A DNA stretch of 15,654 nt from DYQY01 sp964643725 (GTDB taxonomy: Bacteria; Margulisbacteria; Riflemargulisbacteria; GWF2-35-9; DYQY01). Shown one piece after another: positions 6,107 to 12,588 of the stretch. Both the position numbers and the translations under genes were made by a program. The DNA is taken from contig CAZXTL010000036.1 in assembly GCA_964643725.1 (NCBI GenBank), positions 1 through 15,654 of the forward strand, in the 5' to 3' direction. The notes below the pieces were generated by a model. That model did not search any database and was not told the origin of the DNA. It saw nothing but the letters and a program-made list of their open reading frames with translations. The first letter of the stretch is position 1, and every line of letters begins with the position of its first letter.

Positions 6107-7371
6107 CCATTTTCCCCCTCTTTGTTTTGAGCAAAGCGAGAAATGGAGAGGGGGTCAGGGGGTGAGGTTAGTTCTCCTCTTAAAAACTTCTGCCAATTAT
6201 CATTATCAAGCTCTTTAGCAGTAATAAATAAATCCTTGTCTCCTCTGCCCGAAATATTAACTACAACTATTTTATCTTTAGACATACGTGGGACTTCTTT
6301 TATTGCATAAGCAACAGCATGAGAAGACTCAAGAGCAGGAATTATCCCTTCCCTTTCTGATAATAACTTAAACGCACTTAATGCCTCTTGGTCTGATACG
6401 TTTACATATTCAACCCTATTTGTTGTATACAAAAAAGCATGTTCAGGACCAATTCCAGCATAATCAAGCCCTGCACTTACTGAATGAGTTGGGCTAATCT
6501 GTCCATCTTCATCCTGAAGGAAAAAAGATCGATACCCTTGAACTATCCCTTCCTTAGGAATATCGACTGATACTCTTGCAGCGTGTTCTCCTATACTGTT
6601 GCCAATTCCGCCTGCCTCAACTCCGATTAATCTTACGTTATCGTTTAAAAAATCATTAAACATCCCTATAGCGTTTGAACCACCACCTACACAAGCAATG
6701 CAGGCATCAGGTAAACGCCCTTCTCTACTTTGTAACTGTTCTTTAATCTCTTTACCAATAACAGACTGAAAATCTCTGACTATCGTTGGAAAAGGATGTG
6801 GCCCCAAGGCTGAGCCAAGTAAATAATGTGTGTCATTCAAATTCTCAATCCAATACTTAAGAGCAGCATTAACAGCATCCTTTAGTGTCTTTGTTCCATA
6901 CTTCACAGGAATAACCTCAGCTCCCAAAAGTTTCATAGAAAAAACATTCGGATACTGACGTTTAACATCCACCTCTCCCATGAATACTTTACACCTCATG
7001 CCTAGTTTGGCAGCAACGGTAGCGGTAGCTACTCCATGCTGACCGGCCCCTGTCTCAGCTATCAAACAAGCCTTACCCATTCTTTTAGCAAGTAGCGCCT
7101 GACCAATAGCGTTGTTTATTTTATGCGCTCCCGTATGGTCTAAGCTCTCCAGCTTCAAATAAACCTTCGCACCCCCAAGAATCTTAGTAAGATTCTCAGC
7201 ATAATATAACGGTGATGGTCTCCCAACATAATTATTAAACAAATCTGTTAACTCTTTTTGAAATGACGGATCTACTATTGATTGCTCGTAACACTTCTCA
7301 AGCTCGTCCAAAGCTGGAATAAGCATTTCTGGAACAAACCTTCCTCCAAACTGACCAAAATATGACTTCAT
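6094..7371 (-). CDS. trpB: tryptophan synthase beta subunit with repeat-encoded C-terminal tail
   Basis: PLP enzyme that condenses indole with serine to give tryptophan, partnered with TrpA. It shows FGQFGGRFVPE at 5-15, the PLP lysine in HTGAHKINN (Lys84), AETGAGQHGVA with the catalytic Glu, GGGSNAIGMF for the PLP phosphate, SAGLDYAGIGPEHA, and SGRGDKDLF near the end. This is the classical trpB1 type. The length of 425 exceeds the usual 395-400. The excess is the final 25 residues, beginning TSPPDPLS, which are translated from the terminal repeat of unit A rather than from native trpB sequence. The start overlaps the trpCF stop as TAATG, and AAAGG lies about 9 nt upstream. The tail lies far from the active-site motifs and probably does not abolish activity. 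Confidence 0.96.
   Translation of the reverse strand: MKSYFGQFGGRFVPEMLIPALDELEKCYEQSIVDPSFQKELTDLFNNYVGRPSPLYYAENLTKILGGAKVYLKLESLDHTGAHKINNAIGQALLAKRMGKACLIAETGAGQHGVATATVAAKLGMRCKVFMGEVDVKRQYPNVFSMKLLGAEVIPVKYGTKTLKDAVNAALKYWIENLNDTHYLLGSALGPHPFPTIVRDFQSVIGKEIKEQLQSREGRLPDACIACVGGGSNAIGMFNDFLNDNVRLIGVEAGGIGNSIGEHAARVSVDIPKEGIVQGYRSFFLQDEDGQISPTHSVSAGLDYAGIGPEHAFLYTTNRVEYVNVSDQEALSAFKLLSEREGIIPALESSHAVAYAIKEVPRMSKDKIVVVNISGRGDKDLFITAKELDNDNWQKFLRGELTSPPDPLSISRFAQNKEGENGCQL
6111..6170. repeat. terminal repeat of unit A, trpB side
   Basis: Read on the minus strand, TAACCTCACCCCCTGA leads into a hairpin: CCCCCTCT (plus strand 6114-6121) pairs with AGAGGGGG (6147-6154), with an inner CTTTG/CAAAG stem. 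It is translated as the foreign tail of TrpB and supplies the Shine-Dalgarno of the DUF559 gene. Confidence 0.8.
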
Positions 7372-8738
7372 TATTTTTTACCTTTCGCTATTGCAATAAT
7401 CTCTCTACATTTTACTATATCTTTATTGCCAGGACTAAGTTCTACTGAACTATTTACATCTATTTCTATAAAAGGAATCTTTAATAATTCTTTAATATTA
7501 TCCAAACCAATGCCTCCAGCTACAACAATATTTTTTGTCTTCTCAAGCGCTTTTGTAATTAATTCAACTTGTATACTATTGCCAGTACCCCCATAGCTAT
7601 CTTTTGCAAACCCATCTAATAAAAACTTAGTCCCCTTAGGAAAACTATCTATTGTTGCTAATGAACTTTCATCTTTCACTCTTATTGCTTTCCAAAACGG
7701 AAGCCCTAGCTCTTTACAAAACTCTGGTGCCTCATCTCCATGAAGTTGGACAATATCAAGCTTGGCCTCCTCGTATACTTCTCTTATCCTATCAGCTGTT
7801 TCATTAACAAAAACACCCACTTTAGTTGCTTTATTATTATTAAATCCAGCAACCCTACTGGAAGACACATACCTTGGAGACTTTTCATAAAAAATAAATC
7901 CCAAATAATCTACTCCAAGATTAGCTAGAGCGTCAAAATCTTGCTGGTTTGTTATACCACAAATCTTAATGCCTCTACGCCCCATTAGTTCATTTATCTT
8001 AACCCTAACATCACTGCTAATCAAAATGGACTCACCAATAAGTGCACCAAAAAACCCAGATGTTTTTAATCTTTCAATTACTTCATTATTTTTTATTCCA
8101 GACTCACTTATTACTTTAACCTTGTTTGGAATAAGTTTCTTTAATCTAAAAGATATCTCAATATCTGTCTTAAAAGTTTTCAAATCTCTATTATTTATTC
8201 CTAATAAAACTGGGTCTAATTCCAATGCCCTATTAAGCTCCTCTTGATTATGAACTTCTACTAATGGCGTCATACCATAACTGACTATCAGGTCATATAA
8301 TTCTCTTAACTTCTCATCACCTAAACAAGCAACTATTAATAAAACGATATCTGCTCCAAGCTCATATGCTTCGTAAATCTGATAAGGATGTATAATAAAA
8401 TCTTTTCTTAGAACTGGAATTGAAACAGCTTCCTTGACCATCGCTAAATGTTTCTTTGCACCATGAAAGTAATTCTTTTCTGTCAGCACAGAAACTGCTG
8501 ACGCTCCGGCTTTCTCATAAGCTTTTGCTAATTCCACTGGTGAATAGTCATCAACAAGTACACCTTTAGATGGGCTACCTTTTTTACATTCAGCTATCAA
8601 GAAAAATTCATCTTTGGATAAAACTTCAAGAGGCTTTTCTTTTCTGGTTAATGTAATTTTCCCACTGTCAAATGCTTCGAAAAAATGCTTTTCTTCTCTA
8701 GCAATCTGCTCCGTTATTTTAGATAAAATATCATCCAT
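7371..8738 (-). CDS. trpCF: bifunctional indole-3-glycerol phosphate synthase / phosphoribosylanthranilate isomerase
   Basis: Fused TIM-barrel enzymes for two consecutive steps, from phosphoribosylanthranilate to CdRP (TrpF) and then to indole-3-glycerol phosphate (TrpC). The TrpC half (1 to about 253) shows AECKKGSPSKG with the catalytic lysine at 52-53, LRKDFI with Lys112, LVEVH with Glu161, GINNRDL (180-186) and ISESGI (210-215). The TrpF half (about 255-455) begins IKICGIT with catalytic Cys260. It continues with GFIFYEKSPRY, QLHGDE, FLLDGF with the likely catalytic Asp375, AGGIGLDNI and a terminal DVNSSVELSPGNKD. The total length of 455 matches the E. coli-type fusion (about 452). The start overlaps the trpD stop by 8 nt and the stop overlaps the trpB ATG by 1 nt, indicating tight translational coupling. 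Confidence 0.97.
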   Translation of the reverse strand: MDDILSKITEQIAREEKHFFEAFDSGKITLTRKEKPLEVLSKDEFFLIAECKKGSPSKGVLVDDYSPVELAKAYEKAGASAVSVLTEKNYFHGAKKHLAMVKEAVSIPVLRKDFIIHPYQIYEAYELGADIVLLIVACLGDEKLRELYDLIVSYGMTPLVEVHNQEELNRALELDPVLLGINNRDLKTFKTDIEISFRLKKLIPNKVKVISESGIKNNEVIERLKTSGFFGALIGESILISSDVRVKINELMGRRGIKICGITNQQDFDALANLGVDYLGFIFYEKSPRYVSSSRVAGFNNNKATKVGVFVNETADRIREVYEEAKLDIVQLHGDEAPEFCKELGLPFWKAIRVKDESSLATIDSFPKGTKFLLDGFAKDSYGGTGNSIQVELITKALEKTKNIVVAGGIGLDNIKELLKIPFIEIDVNSSVELSPGNKDIVKCREIIAIAKGKK

Positions 8739-9741
8739 TTGTTATCTTTATTAACTCACTAAGTTTATGAAGAGCCTTCCCCGAATCGATAGAGTCTTTA
8801 GCAAGTGCTATGCCAGCCTTAATGTCCACCGTTGTTAAACATAAAGCTATTGCAACCCCAGCATTTAAAAGTACTACATCTCGTTTTGACCCCTTTTCCC
8901 CACTAAGAATCGCTAAGGCAATAAGCTTATTCTCTTCAACATCTCCACCTTTGATGCTTCCTGCATCAACAAAATAAAAACCATATTCTCTAGGATCTAA
9001 TTCGAATTCTTTAATCTGGCCATCAATAACACTTACTACATTTGTTGTAGTAACCAAAGATATCTCATCCGTCCCATCATTCCCGTTAACCACATATGCT
9101 CTCTTTATTCCTATGTTACTTAATACTTTTGCAAATACTTTTGTTAATTCTTTACTGTATACACCAACAACCATAGTATCCGCAAACGCAGGATTTGCTA
9201 GCGGACCCAAAATATTGAAAACAGTTCTTATCTTTAATTCTTTTCTAACTGGCATAACATATTTCATAGAAAGATGTAGCCCAGGAGCAAACAGAAAGGC
9301 AAGACCCACTTCTTTAAGTGCCTTTTCAAGAGTCTCTGGCGAAGCATCTAAGTTGACCCCAAGACTTGAGAAAACTTCAGCTGAACCACATTTAGAAGTA
9401 ACTGAACGATTGCCGTGTTTGGCGACTGTTATACCAGCTCCTGCAGCAACTATTGCTGACATCGTTGAAATGTTAAAAGTATTAGCATGGTCACCGCCTG
9501 TGCCCACAATATCAAGAACTGGTAAATCGGTTGTAACAACTATTCGTCTTGCCTTCTCCCTCATAACCTTAACAAAACCAGTAATCTCCTCTATCGATTC
9601 ACCTTTCATTCTTAAAGCAGTAAGCATAGCTGCTATAAATTCCCTACTAGCTTCACCAGACGAGAAGTGTTCCATAACAGCAGTTGCTTCTTGTTCCGTA
9701 AGCCCTATTCTGTTTATAACTTTATCTAATAACTGCTTCAT
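8731..9741 (-). CDS. trpD: anthranilate phosphoribosyltransferase
   Basis: Transfers the phosphoribosyl group of PRPP to anthranilate. Signature regions are VGTGGDHANTFNIST (79-93, PRPP loop; His replaces the more usual Gly after GTGGD), VAKHGNRSVTSKCGSAE (106-122), FLFAPGLH, VRKELKIRTVFNILGPLANP and GTDEIS. The length of 336 is normal. It is a stand-alone protein, not fused to TrpG as in enteric bacteria. The ATG is preceded by GGGGAGAGGTTGTT, a Shine-Dalgarno that belongs to the terminal repeat of unit B. Translation of trpD therefore probably now depends on sequence brought in by the insertion. The gene overlaps trpCF by 8 nt. Confidence 0.97.
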   Translation of the reverse strand: MKQLLDKVINRIGLTEQEATAVMEHFSSGEASREFIAAMLTALRMKGESIEEITGFVKVMREKARRIVVTTDLPVLDIVGTGGDHANTFNISTMSAIVAAGAGITVAKHGNRSVTSKCGSAEVFSSLGVNLDASPETLEKALKEVGLAFLFAPGLHLSMKYVMPVRKELKIRTVFNILGPLANPAFADTMVVGVYSKELTKVFAKVLSNIGIKRAYVVNGNDGTDEISLVTTTNVVSVIDGQIKEFELDPREYGFYFVDAGSIKGGDVEENKLIALAILSGEKGSKRDVVLLNAGVAIALCLTTVDIKAGIALAKDSIDSGKALHKLSELIKITNG

Positions 9742-9744
9742 AAC

Positions 9745-9786
9745 AACCTCTCCCCCTGCCCCTCTCCTAAAGGAGAGGGGTGTAAT
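9745..9786. repeat. terminal repeat of unit B, trpD side
   Basis: The head AACCTCTCCCCCTG is followed by a perfect hairpin, CCCCTCTCCT (9759-9768) with AGGAGAGGGG (9771-9780) and a 2-nt loop. It sits between the stop of the TrpG-DUF559 protein and the trpD ATG, and supplies the trpD Shine-Dalgarno. Confidence 0.85.
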
Positions 9787-9789
9787 AAA

Positions 9790-10764
9790 TTATGTTCTTA
9801 AAATTTCCTCAGTAATCAAGGTTAAAACACTATCTATATTGTTTAAAACCTGCTCATTACTAAATCTTAAAATATGACATCCTAATAATTCTAATTTATT
9901 GTCTCGTTGGGAGTCTTTTTCTTTTTGACTAAGATGAACTTCTCCATCTACTTCTATTACTAATCCTTTTTCAACACAATAAAAATCTACAATAAACTTA
10001 TCAATCACATGTTGTCTACGAAACTTTACACCTAAATTCTTGCCTCTTAATTGTTCCCACAGTTTCTCCTCTGCTGTCGTTGGAGAAGTTCTCATATCCT
10101 TTGCTTTTGGATACAATAATTCGTATACTTTTCCTGCCACAGCACCATTAACTTTAGGACATTCTTTATTTTCTCCCTTCTCCTTTAGGAGAAGGGTTGG
10201 GGATGAGGTTATGAAATTACTTAGTAGCTCCATTCCATATTCTGAACCGATTGATTCAGGATGAAACTGTACTCCCTCTATATCTAACACCTTGTGTCTT
10301 ACACCCATTATCTCATTGTCAGGCGTCCTAGCAGATATTTCTAGCTCAGAAGATAACGTTGACTCATCTATGACTAGTGAGTGATATCTAGTTGCATTTA
10401 TCTCACTTGGCACACCACTAAAAACACCTTTTCCATCATTAATCATCCTATCTATTTTCCCATGACAAATGTTTTTGGCTTTGACTATCTTAGCTCCAAA
10501 GAACTGACCTATGGCCTGATGACCTAAACAAATTCCCAAGATAGGCTTTTCACCTTTAAATTCTTTAAGAACTTCTAGGCAGATGCCTGCATCTTCAGGC
10601 CTTCCTGGCCCCGGAGATAAAACGATATGAGTTGGATCTAGCTGTCGTATATCGGCGATGGATATTTCATCATTCCTTTTAACCAAAACATCACAACCAA
10701 GTCTTAGGAAATACTGAGCTATGTTATATGTAAAAGAATCGTAATTATCTACTATAAGTATCAT
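9790..10764 (-). CDS. trpG: anthranilate synthase glutaminase subunit fused to a DUF559 nuclease-like domain
   Basis: Residues 1 to about 186 are a complete TrpG. They show IVDNYDSFTYNI (4-15), LSPGPGRP (49-56), GICLGHQ with nucleophile Cys79, and VQFHPES with His168 and Glu170. It hydrolyses glutamine and delivers ammonia to TrpE. Native sequence ends around LLSNFI (180-185), where TrpG proteins normally stop. A repeat-encoded linker follows (TSSPTLLLKEKG, 186-197), then a DUF559 domain (about 210-324): AEEKLWEQLRGKNLGVKFRRQ, FIVDFYC with Asp260, VIEVDGEVH with Glu271, Asp273 and His277, and HILRFSNEQV. The length of 324 compares with about 190 for normal TrpG. The start lies inside the trpE end (20-nt overlap). 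Whether the fusion is cleaved, or the nuclease active, cannot be read. An internal start (for example Met224) could give a free nuclease. Confidence 0.93.
   Translation of the reverse strand: MILIVDNYDSFTYNIAQYFLRLGCDVLVKRNDEISIADIRQLDPTHIVLSPGPGRPEDAGICLEVLKEFKGEKPILGICLGHQAIGQFFGAKIVKAKNICHGKIDRMINDGKGVFSGVPSEINATRYHSLVIDESTLSSELEISARTPDNEIMGVRHKVLDIEGVQFHPESIGSEYGMELLSNFITSSPTLLLKEKGENKECPKVNGAVAGKVYELLYPKAKDMRTSPTTAEEKLWEQLRGKNLGVKFRRQHVIDKFIVDFYCVEKGLVIEVDGEVHLSQKEKDSQRDNKLELLGCHILRFSNEQVLNNIDSVLTLITEEILRT
10173..10211. repeat. terminal repeat of unit B, trpG side
   Basis: On the minus strand the head TAACCTCATCCCCAA precedes a perfect hairpin, CCCTTCTCCT with AGGAGAAGGG (plus strand 10175-10184 and 10187-10196, 2-nt loop). 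Compared with the trpD-side copy, one C-G pair is replaced by T-A on both arms, a compensated change. The repeat is translated as TSSPTLLLKEKG inside the fusion protein. Confidence 0.85.
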
Positions 10765-12187
10765 TTATTTGGAACCCCTCTGTAATAGTTTTTAACAATG
10801 CAGTTGCTTTATTTATAGTCTCTTGGTATTCATTTTTAGGAATAGAATCATACACTATTCCAGCTCCTGCTTGCACAGAAGCTACTCCATCTTTTAGAAC
10901 AATCGTACGAATTGTAATACAAGAATCCATGTTTCCATTGTACCCTAAATTAAGAACCATTCCTCCATAAGGACCTCTTCGGTCCAACTCAAATTCTGAG
11001 ATAAGTTTCATTGCCTTAACTTTCGGTGCTCCGGTCAAAGTCCCTGCTGGGAATGTTGCTCTTATTACATCAAAAACATCATATTTCTTATCCAATTTAG
11101 CCTTCACGGTGGAAACAATATGCATTACATGTGAATATCTTTCAATCGTTTGATAATCGACAACTTCTACAGACCCCGGAACGGCAATCCGCCCAAGATC
11201 ATTTCTGCCTAAATCCACCAACATGATATGCTCAGCTATCTCCTTAGGGTCACTTAAAAGGTCATTTTCTAGCTCCATGTCCTCCTGCAGAGTCTTTCCC
11301 CTTGGTCGAGTGCCAGCGATAGGCTTAAGCAAAACCTCGCCATTCTGCGATCTAACCATAACTTCTGGAGACGAGCCTATTATCTGAAAATCACCCATAT
11401 CTAAAAAAAATAAATACGGCGATGGATTCATTGTCCTTAAAATACGATAAAGCTGAAAAGGACTAGCTTTTGTATTAATACTAAACCTCTGTGACAGAAC
11501 GACTTGTATAATGTTGCCTGCCACAATCTGTTCTTTAGCTTTCAACACCATATCGACATAAGCCTGCTCATCAAAATTTGAGCTAATTTTTGTGTCACTA
11601 CATTCCACGCCCATTAATTCTACACTCAAAGGAGAATTCAGCTTCTGACCTATTTCAACTAACAACCTTTCAGCTTCTTTCTCACAAGGACTATTCTCCT
11701 CTTCAGATACTGGAACTACAGCTGTAACTACACGCTCAACAGCATCATAAATCAAAATAACTTCAGGTATTATCAACAGTCCGTCTGGCAAATCTGCCTG
11801 TTCTTGTTTAACGTCTATCTTCTCAAAATACTGAACTGTCTCATAACCTAGGAACCCAATAGCTCCTCCCCAAAAAGGAGGCAGTCCCTCTGAATGTGTT
11901 ACTTCAAACTTAGCGAAATACTTTCTTACTTCATTTAGTGGATTATCTGAACTATGAACATACGTGTTATAAATAGTCTTATTCTTATAAAACTTAAAAG
12001 TAACTTCTTTCCCTTTAAATTCTATAGTTGTTCGTTTCCCAATACCAATAATAGAATGCTGCCCCACATACTTTCCTTGCTCTACAGACTCTAATAGTTG
12101 ATCTCCTCCTACCTTTAGAAATAAAGATAAAGGAGTATCAAAATCTGCTATCCATTTTTTATATATTGGTCGAACATTATATTTCAT
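10745..12187 (-). CDS. trpE: anthranilate synthase component I
   Basis: Converts chorismate to anthranilate using ammonia from TrpG; the first committed step and normally the feedback-inhibited one. With the start at 12187 the protein has 480 residues. It contains the tryptophan-binding LLES motif at 31-34, then the chorismate-binding domain: IIQVVLSQRF, GSSPEVMVR, KPIAGTRPRG, MLVDLGRNDLGRI, YSHVMHIVSTV, FPAGTLTGAPKVKAM and RRGPYGGMVLNLGYNG. The frame stays open upstream to an ATG at 12337, but those 50 residues do not resemble TrpE and would run through the divergent promoter and into the neighbouring gene. MKYNVRPIYKKW is a natural TrpE N-terminus. A -35/-10 pair and an inverted repeat lie directly before the ATG at 12187. 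First gene of the operon; no leader peptide or T-box fits in the short leader. Confidence 0.96.
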   Translation of the reverse strand: MKYNVRPIYKKWIADFDTPLSLFLKVGGDQLLESVEQGKYVGQHSIIGIGKRTTIEFKGKEVTFKFYKNKTIYNTYVHSSDNPLNEVRKYFAKFEVTHSEGLPPFWGGAIGFLGYETVQYFEKIDVKQEQADLPDGLLIIPEVILIYDAVERVVTAVVPVSEEENSPCEKEAERLLVEIGQKLNSPLSVELMGVECSDTKISSNFDEQAYVDMVLKAKEQIVAGNIIQVVLSQRFSINTKASPFQLYRILRTMNPSPYLFFLDMGDFQIIGSSPEVMVRSQNGEVLLKPIAGTRPRGKTLQEDMELENDLLSDPKEIAEHIMLVDLGRNDLGRIAVPGSVEVVDYQTIERYSHVMHIVSTVKAKLDKKYDVFDVIRATFPAGTLTGAPKVKAMKLISEFELDRRGPYGGMVLNLGYNGNMDSCITIRTIVLKDGVASVQAGAGIVYDSIPKNEYQETINKATALLKTITEGFQINDTYSR

Positions 12188-12205
12188 GTTACTACAGATA
12201 GTAAC
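12188..12205 (-). promoter_or_regulatory. candidate trp operator: perfect 7-bp inverted repeat
   Basis: GTTACTA and TAGTAAC, separated by 4 nt, abut the trpE ATG and overlap the proposed -10 (12198-12203). Such a position would let a bound dimer block RNA polymerase. The TACTA...TAGTA core recalls TrpR operators, but the half-sites here are 4 nt apart rather than the 6 nt of the E. coli site, so a TrpR match is not claimed. Confidence 0.5.
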
Positions 12206-12225
12206 ATATATTGTGTCAGAGTCAA
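12198..12225 (-). promoter_or_regulatory. trpE promoter candidate
   Basis: On the minus strand TTGACT (12225-12220) and TACTAT (12203-12198) are separated by 16 bp. The -10 ends 10 nt before the trpE ATG, so the leader would be only a few nucleotides and no Shine-Dalgarno is present. Confidence 0.5.
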
Positions 12226-12241
12226 TAAATATTTTTCTTTC

Positions 12242-12280
12242 CAATGAACCATTGAACGATTGAACCAGTGAACTTATAAT
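12242..12280 (+). promoter_or_regulatory. second octamer-array promoter, divergent from trpE
   Basis: Four degenerate 8-bp units (CAATGAAC, CATTGAAC, GATTGAAC, CAGTGAAC; 12242-12273) are followed by T and a perfect TATAAT at 12275-12280. The TTGAAC at 12252-12257 is 17 bp from the -10. The ATG comes 7 nt after the -10. It is the same design as the gltX promoter. Confidence 0.7.
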
Positions 12281-12287
12281 AACGCTC

Positions 12288-12542
12288 ATGCAAACATACA
12301 CAATAGTTGGAATACTTGCTGGGTTTTTAACAACCATATCGTTTTTGCCTCAAGCCATTAAAGTATGGAAGTCGAGGTCAGCTAAAGATTTGTCTTTAAT
12401 AATGTATATTTTCTTCTCTATCGGCGTTTGTTTATGGATGGCCTATGGAATAATGCTTCACGAACTACCTATAATTATCCCAAACTTTTTTGCACTAATA
12501 CTTTCTCTATTTATCCTCAGCATTAAAATAATTTATAAATAA
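12288..12542 (+). CDS. SemiSWEET/PQ-loop-type small transporter
   Basis: The 84-residue membrane protein has three predicted helices (about 4-22, 36-56, 60-80). The PQ-loop signature FLPQAIKVWKSRSAKDLSL (19-37) contains Pro21-Gln22, and a conserved-looking PN pair (65-66) opens the third helix. Bacterial SemiSWEETs are half-size members that dimerise to move sugars down a gradient through the inner membrane. The substrate here is unknown, and related PQ-loop proteins can carry other molecules. The ATG lies 7 nt after TATAAT, with no Shine-Dalgarno, implying a leaderless start. It is transcribed divergently from trpE, sharing about 100 bp of control region. The next gene starts 46 nt after its stop. 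Confidence 0.85.
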   Translation: MQTYTIVGILAGFLTTISFLPQAIKVWKSRSAKDLSLIMYIFFSIGVCLWMAYGIMLHELPIIIPNFFALILSLFILSIKIIYK

Positions 12543-12588
12543 GCTATCTTCGTTGGGAATATTTAAATTTTCTGACGATATTTAAGTA

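Larger units (their letters stand above)
5720..6170 (-). mobile_element. candidate minimal mobile unit A: terminal repeat - DUF559 - terminal repeat
   Basis: The 451 bp are bounded by inverted C-rich ends. Both ends, read inward, start (A)CCTC[A/T]CCCC, then an NCCCCTCTCC-type stem and its complement, and the only gene inside is the DUF559 nuclease. The unit lies exactly between the last normal codons of trpB and the first codon of trpA. It adds a tail to TrpB, and its trpA-side end provides purine-rich sequence for trpA translation. Unit B (9745-10211) has the same design and orientation. No target-site duplication is evident. Confidence 0.6.
9745..10211 (-). mobile_element. candidate minimal mobile unit B: terminal repeat - DUF559 - terminal repeat, fused to trpG
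   Basis: The 467 bp are bounded by inverted C-rich ends with perfect 10-bp stems. The only coding content is a DUF559 domain, which runs on from trpG without a stop. The trpG-side end has the CCTCA head and the trpD-side end the CCTCT head, the same asymmetry as in unit A, so the two units appear to share distinct left and right ends. Orientation relative to transcription is also the same. Confidence 0.6.

Noticed and set aside
5720..6170. Conventional insertion sequence with transposase
   Set aside because: No transposase motif is present; the only gene is DUF559, and no target-site duplication could be seen, so it is kept as a candidate mobile unit only.
9113..9877. Long plus-strand open frame opposite trpD and trpG
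   Set aside because: It is antisense to strongly conserved trp coding sequence and its product has no recognisable motif; its SPPAPLLKERG stretch is simply the terminal repeat translated on the other strand.
12188..12205. Calling the trpE palindrome a TrpR box
   Set aside because: The TACTA/TAGTA cores are 4 nt apart rather than 6 nt and the central CTAG motif is missing, so only a generic operator is claimed.
12188..12287. Trp leader peptide, attenuator or T-box before trpE
   Set aside because: The proposed transcript start is only a few bases before the ATG, and no Trp-rich short frame or T-box landmarks are visible.
12188..12337. Longer trpE reading from an ATG at 12337 (50 extra residues)
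   Set aside because: The extra residues do not resemble TrpE, run backwards through the divergent promoter and the start of the transporter gene, and pass over the trpE promoter and palindrome just upstream of 12187.
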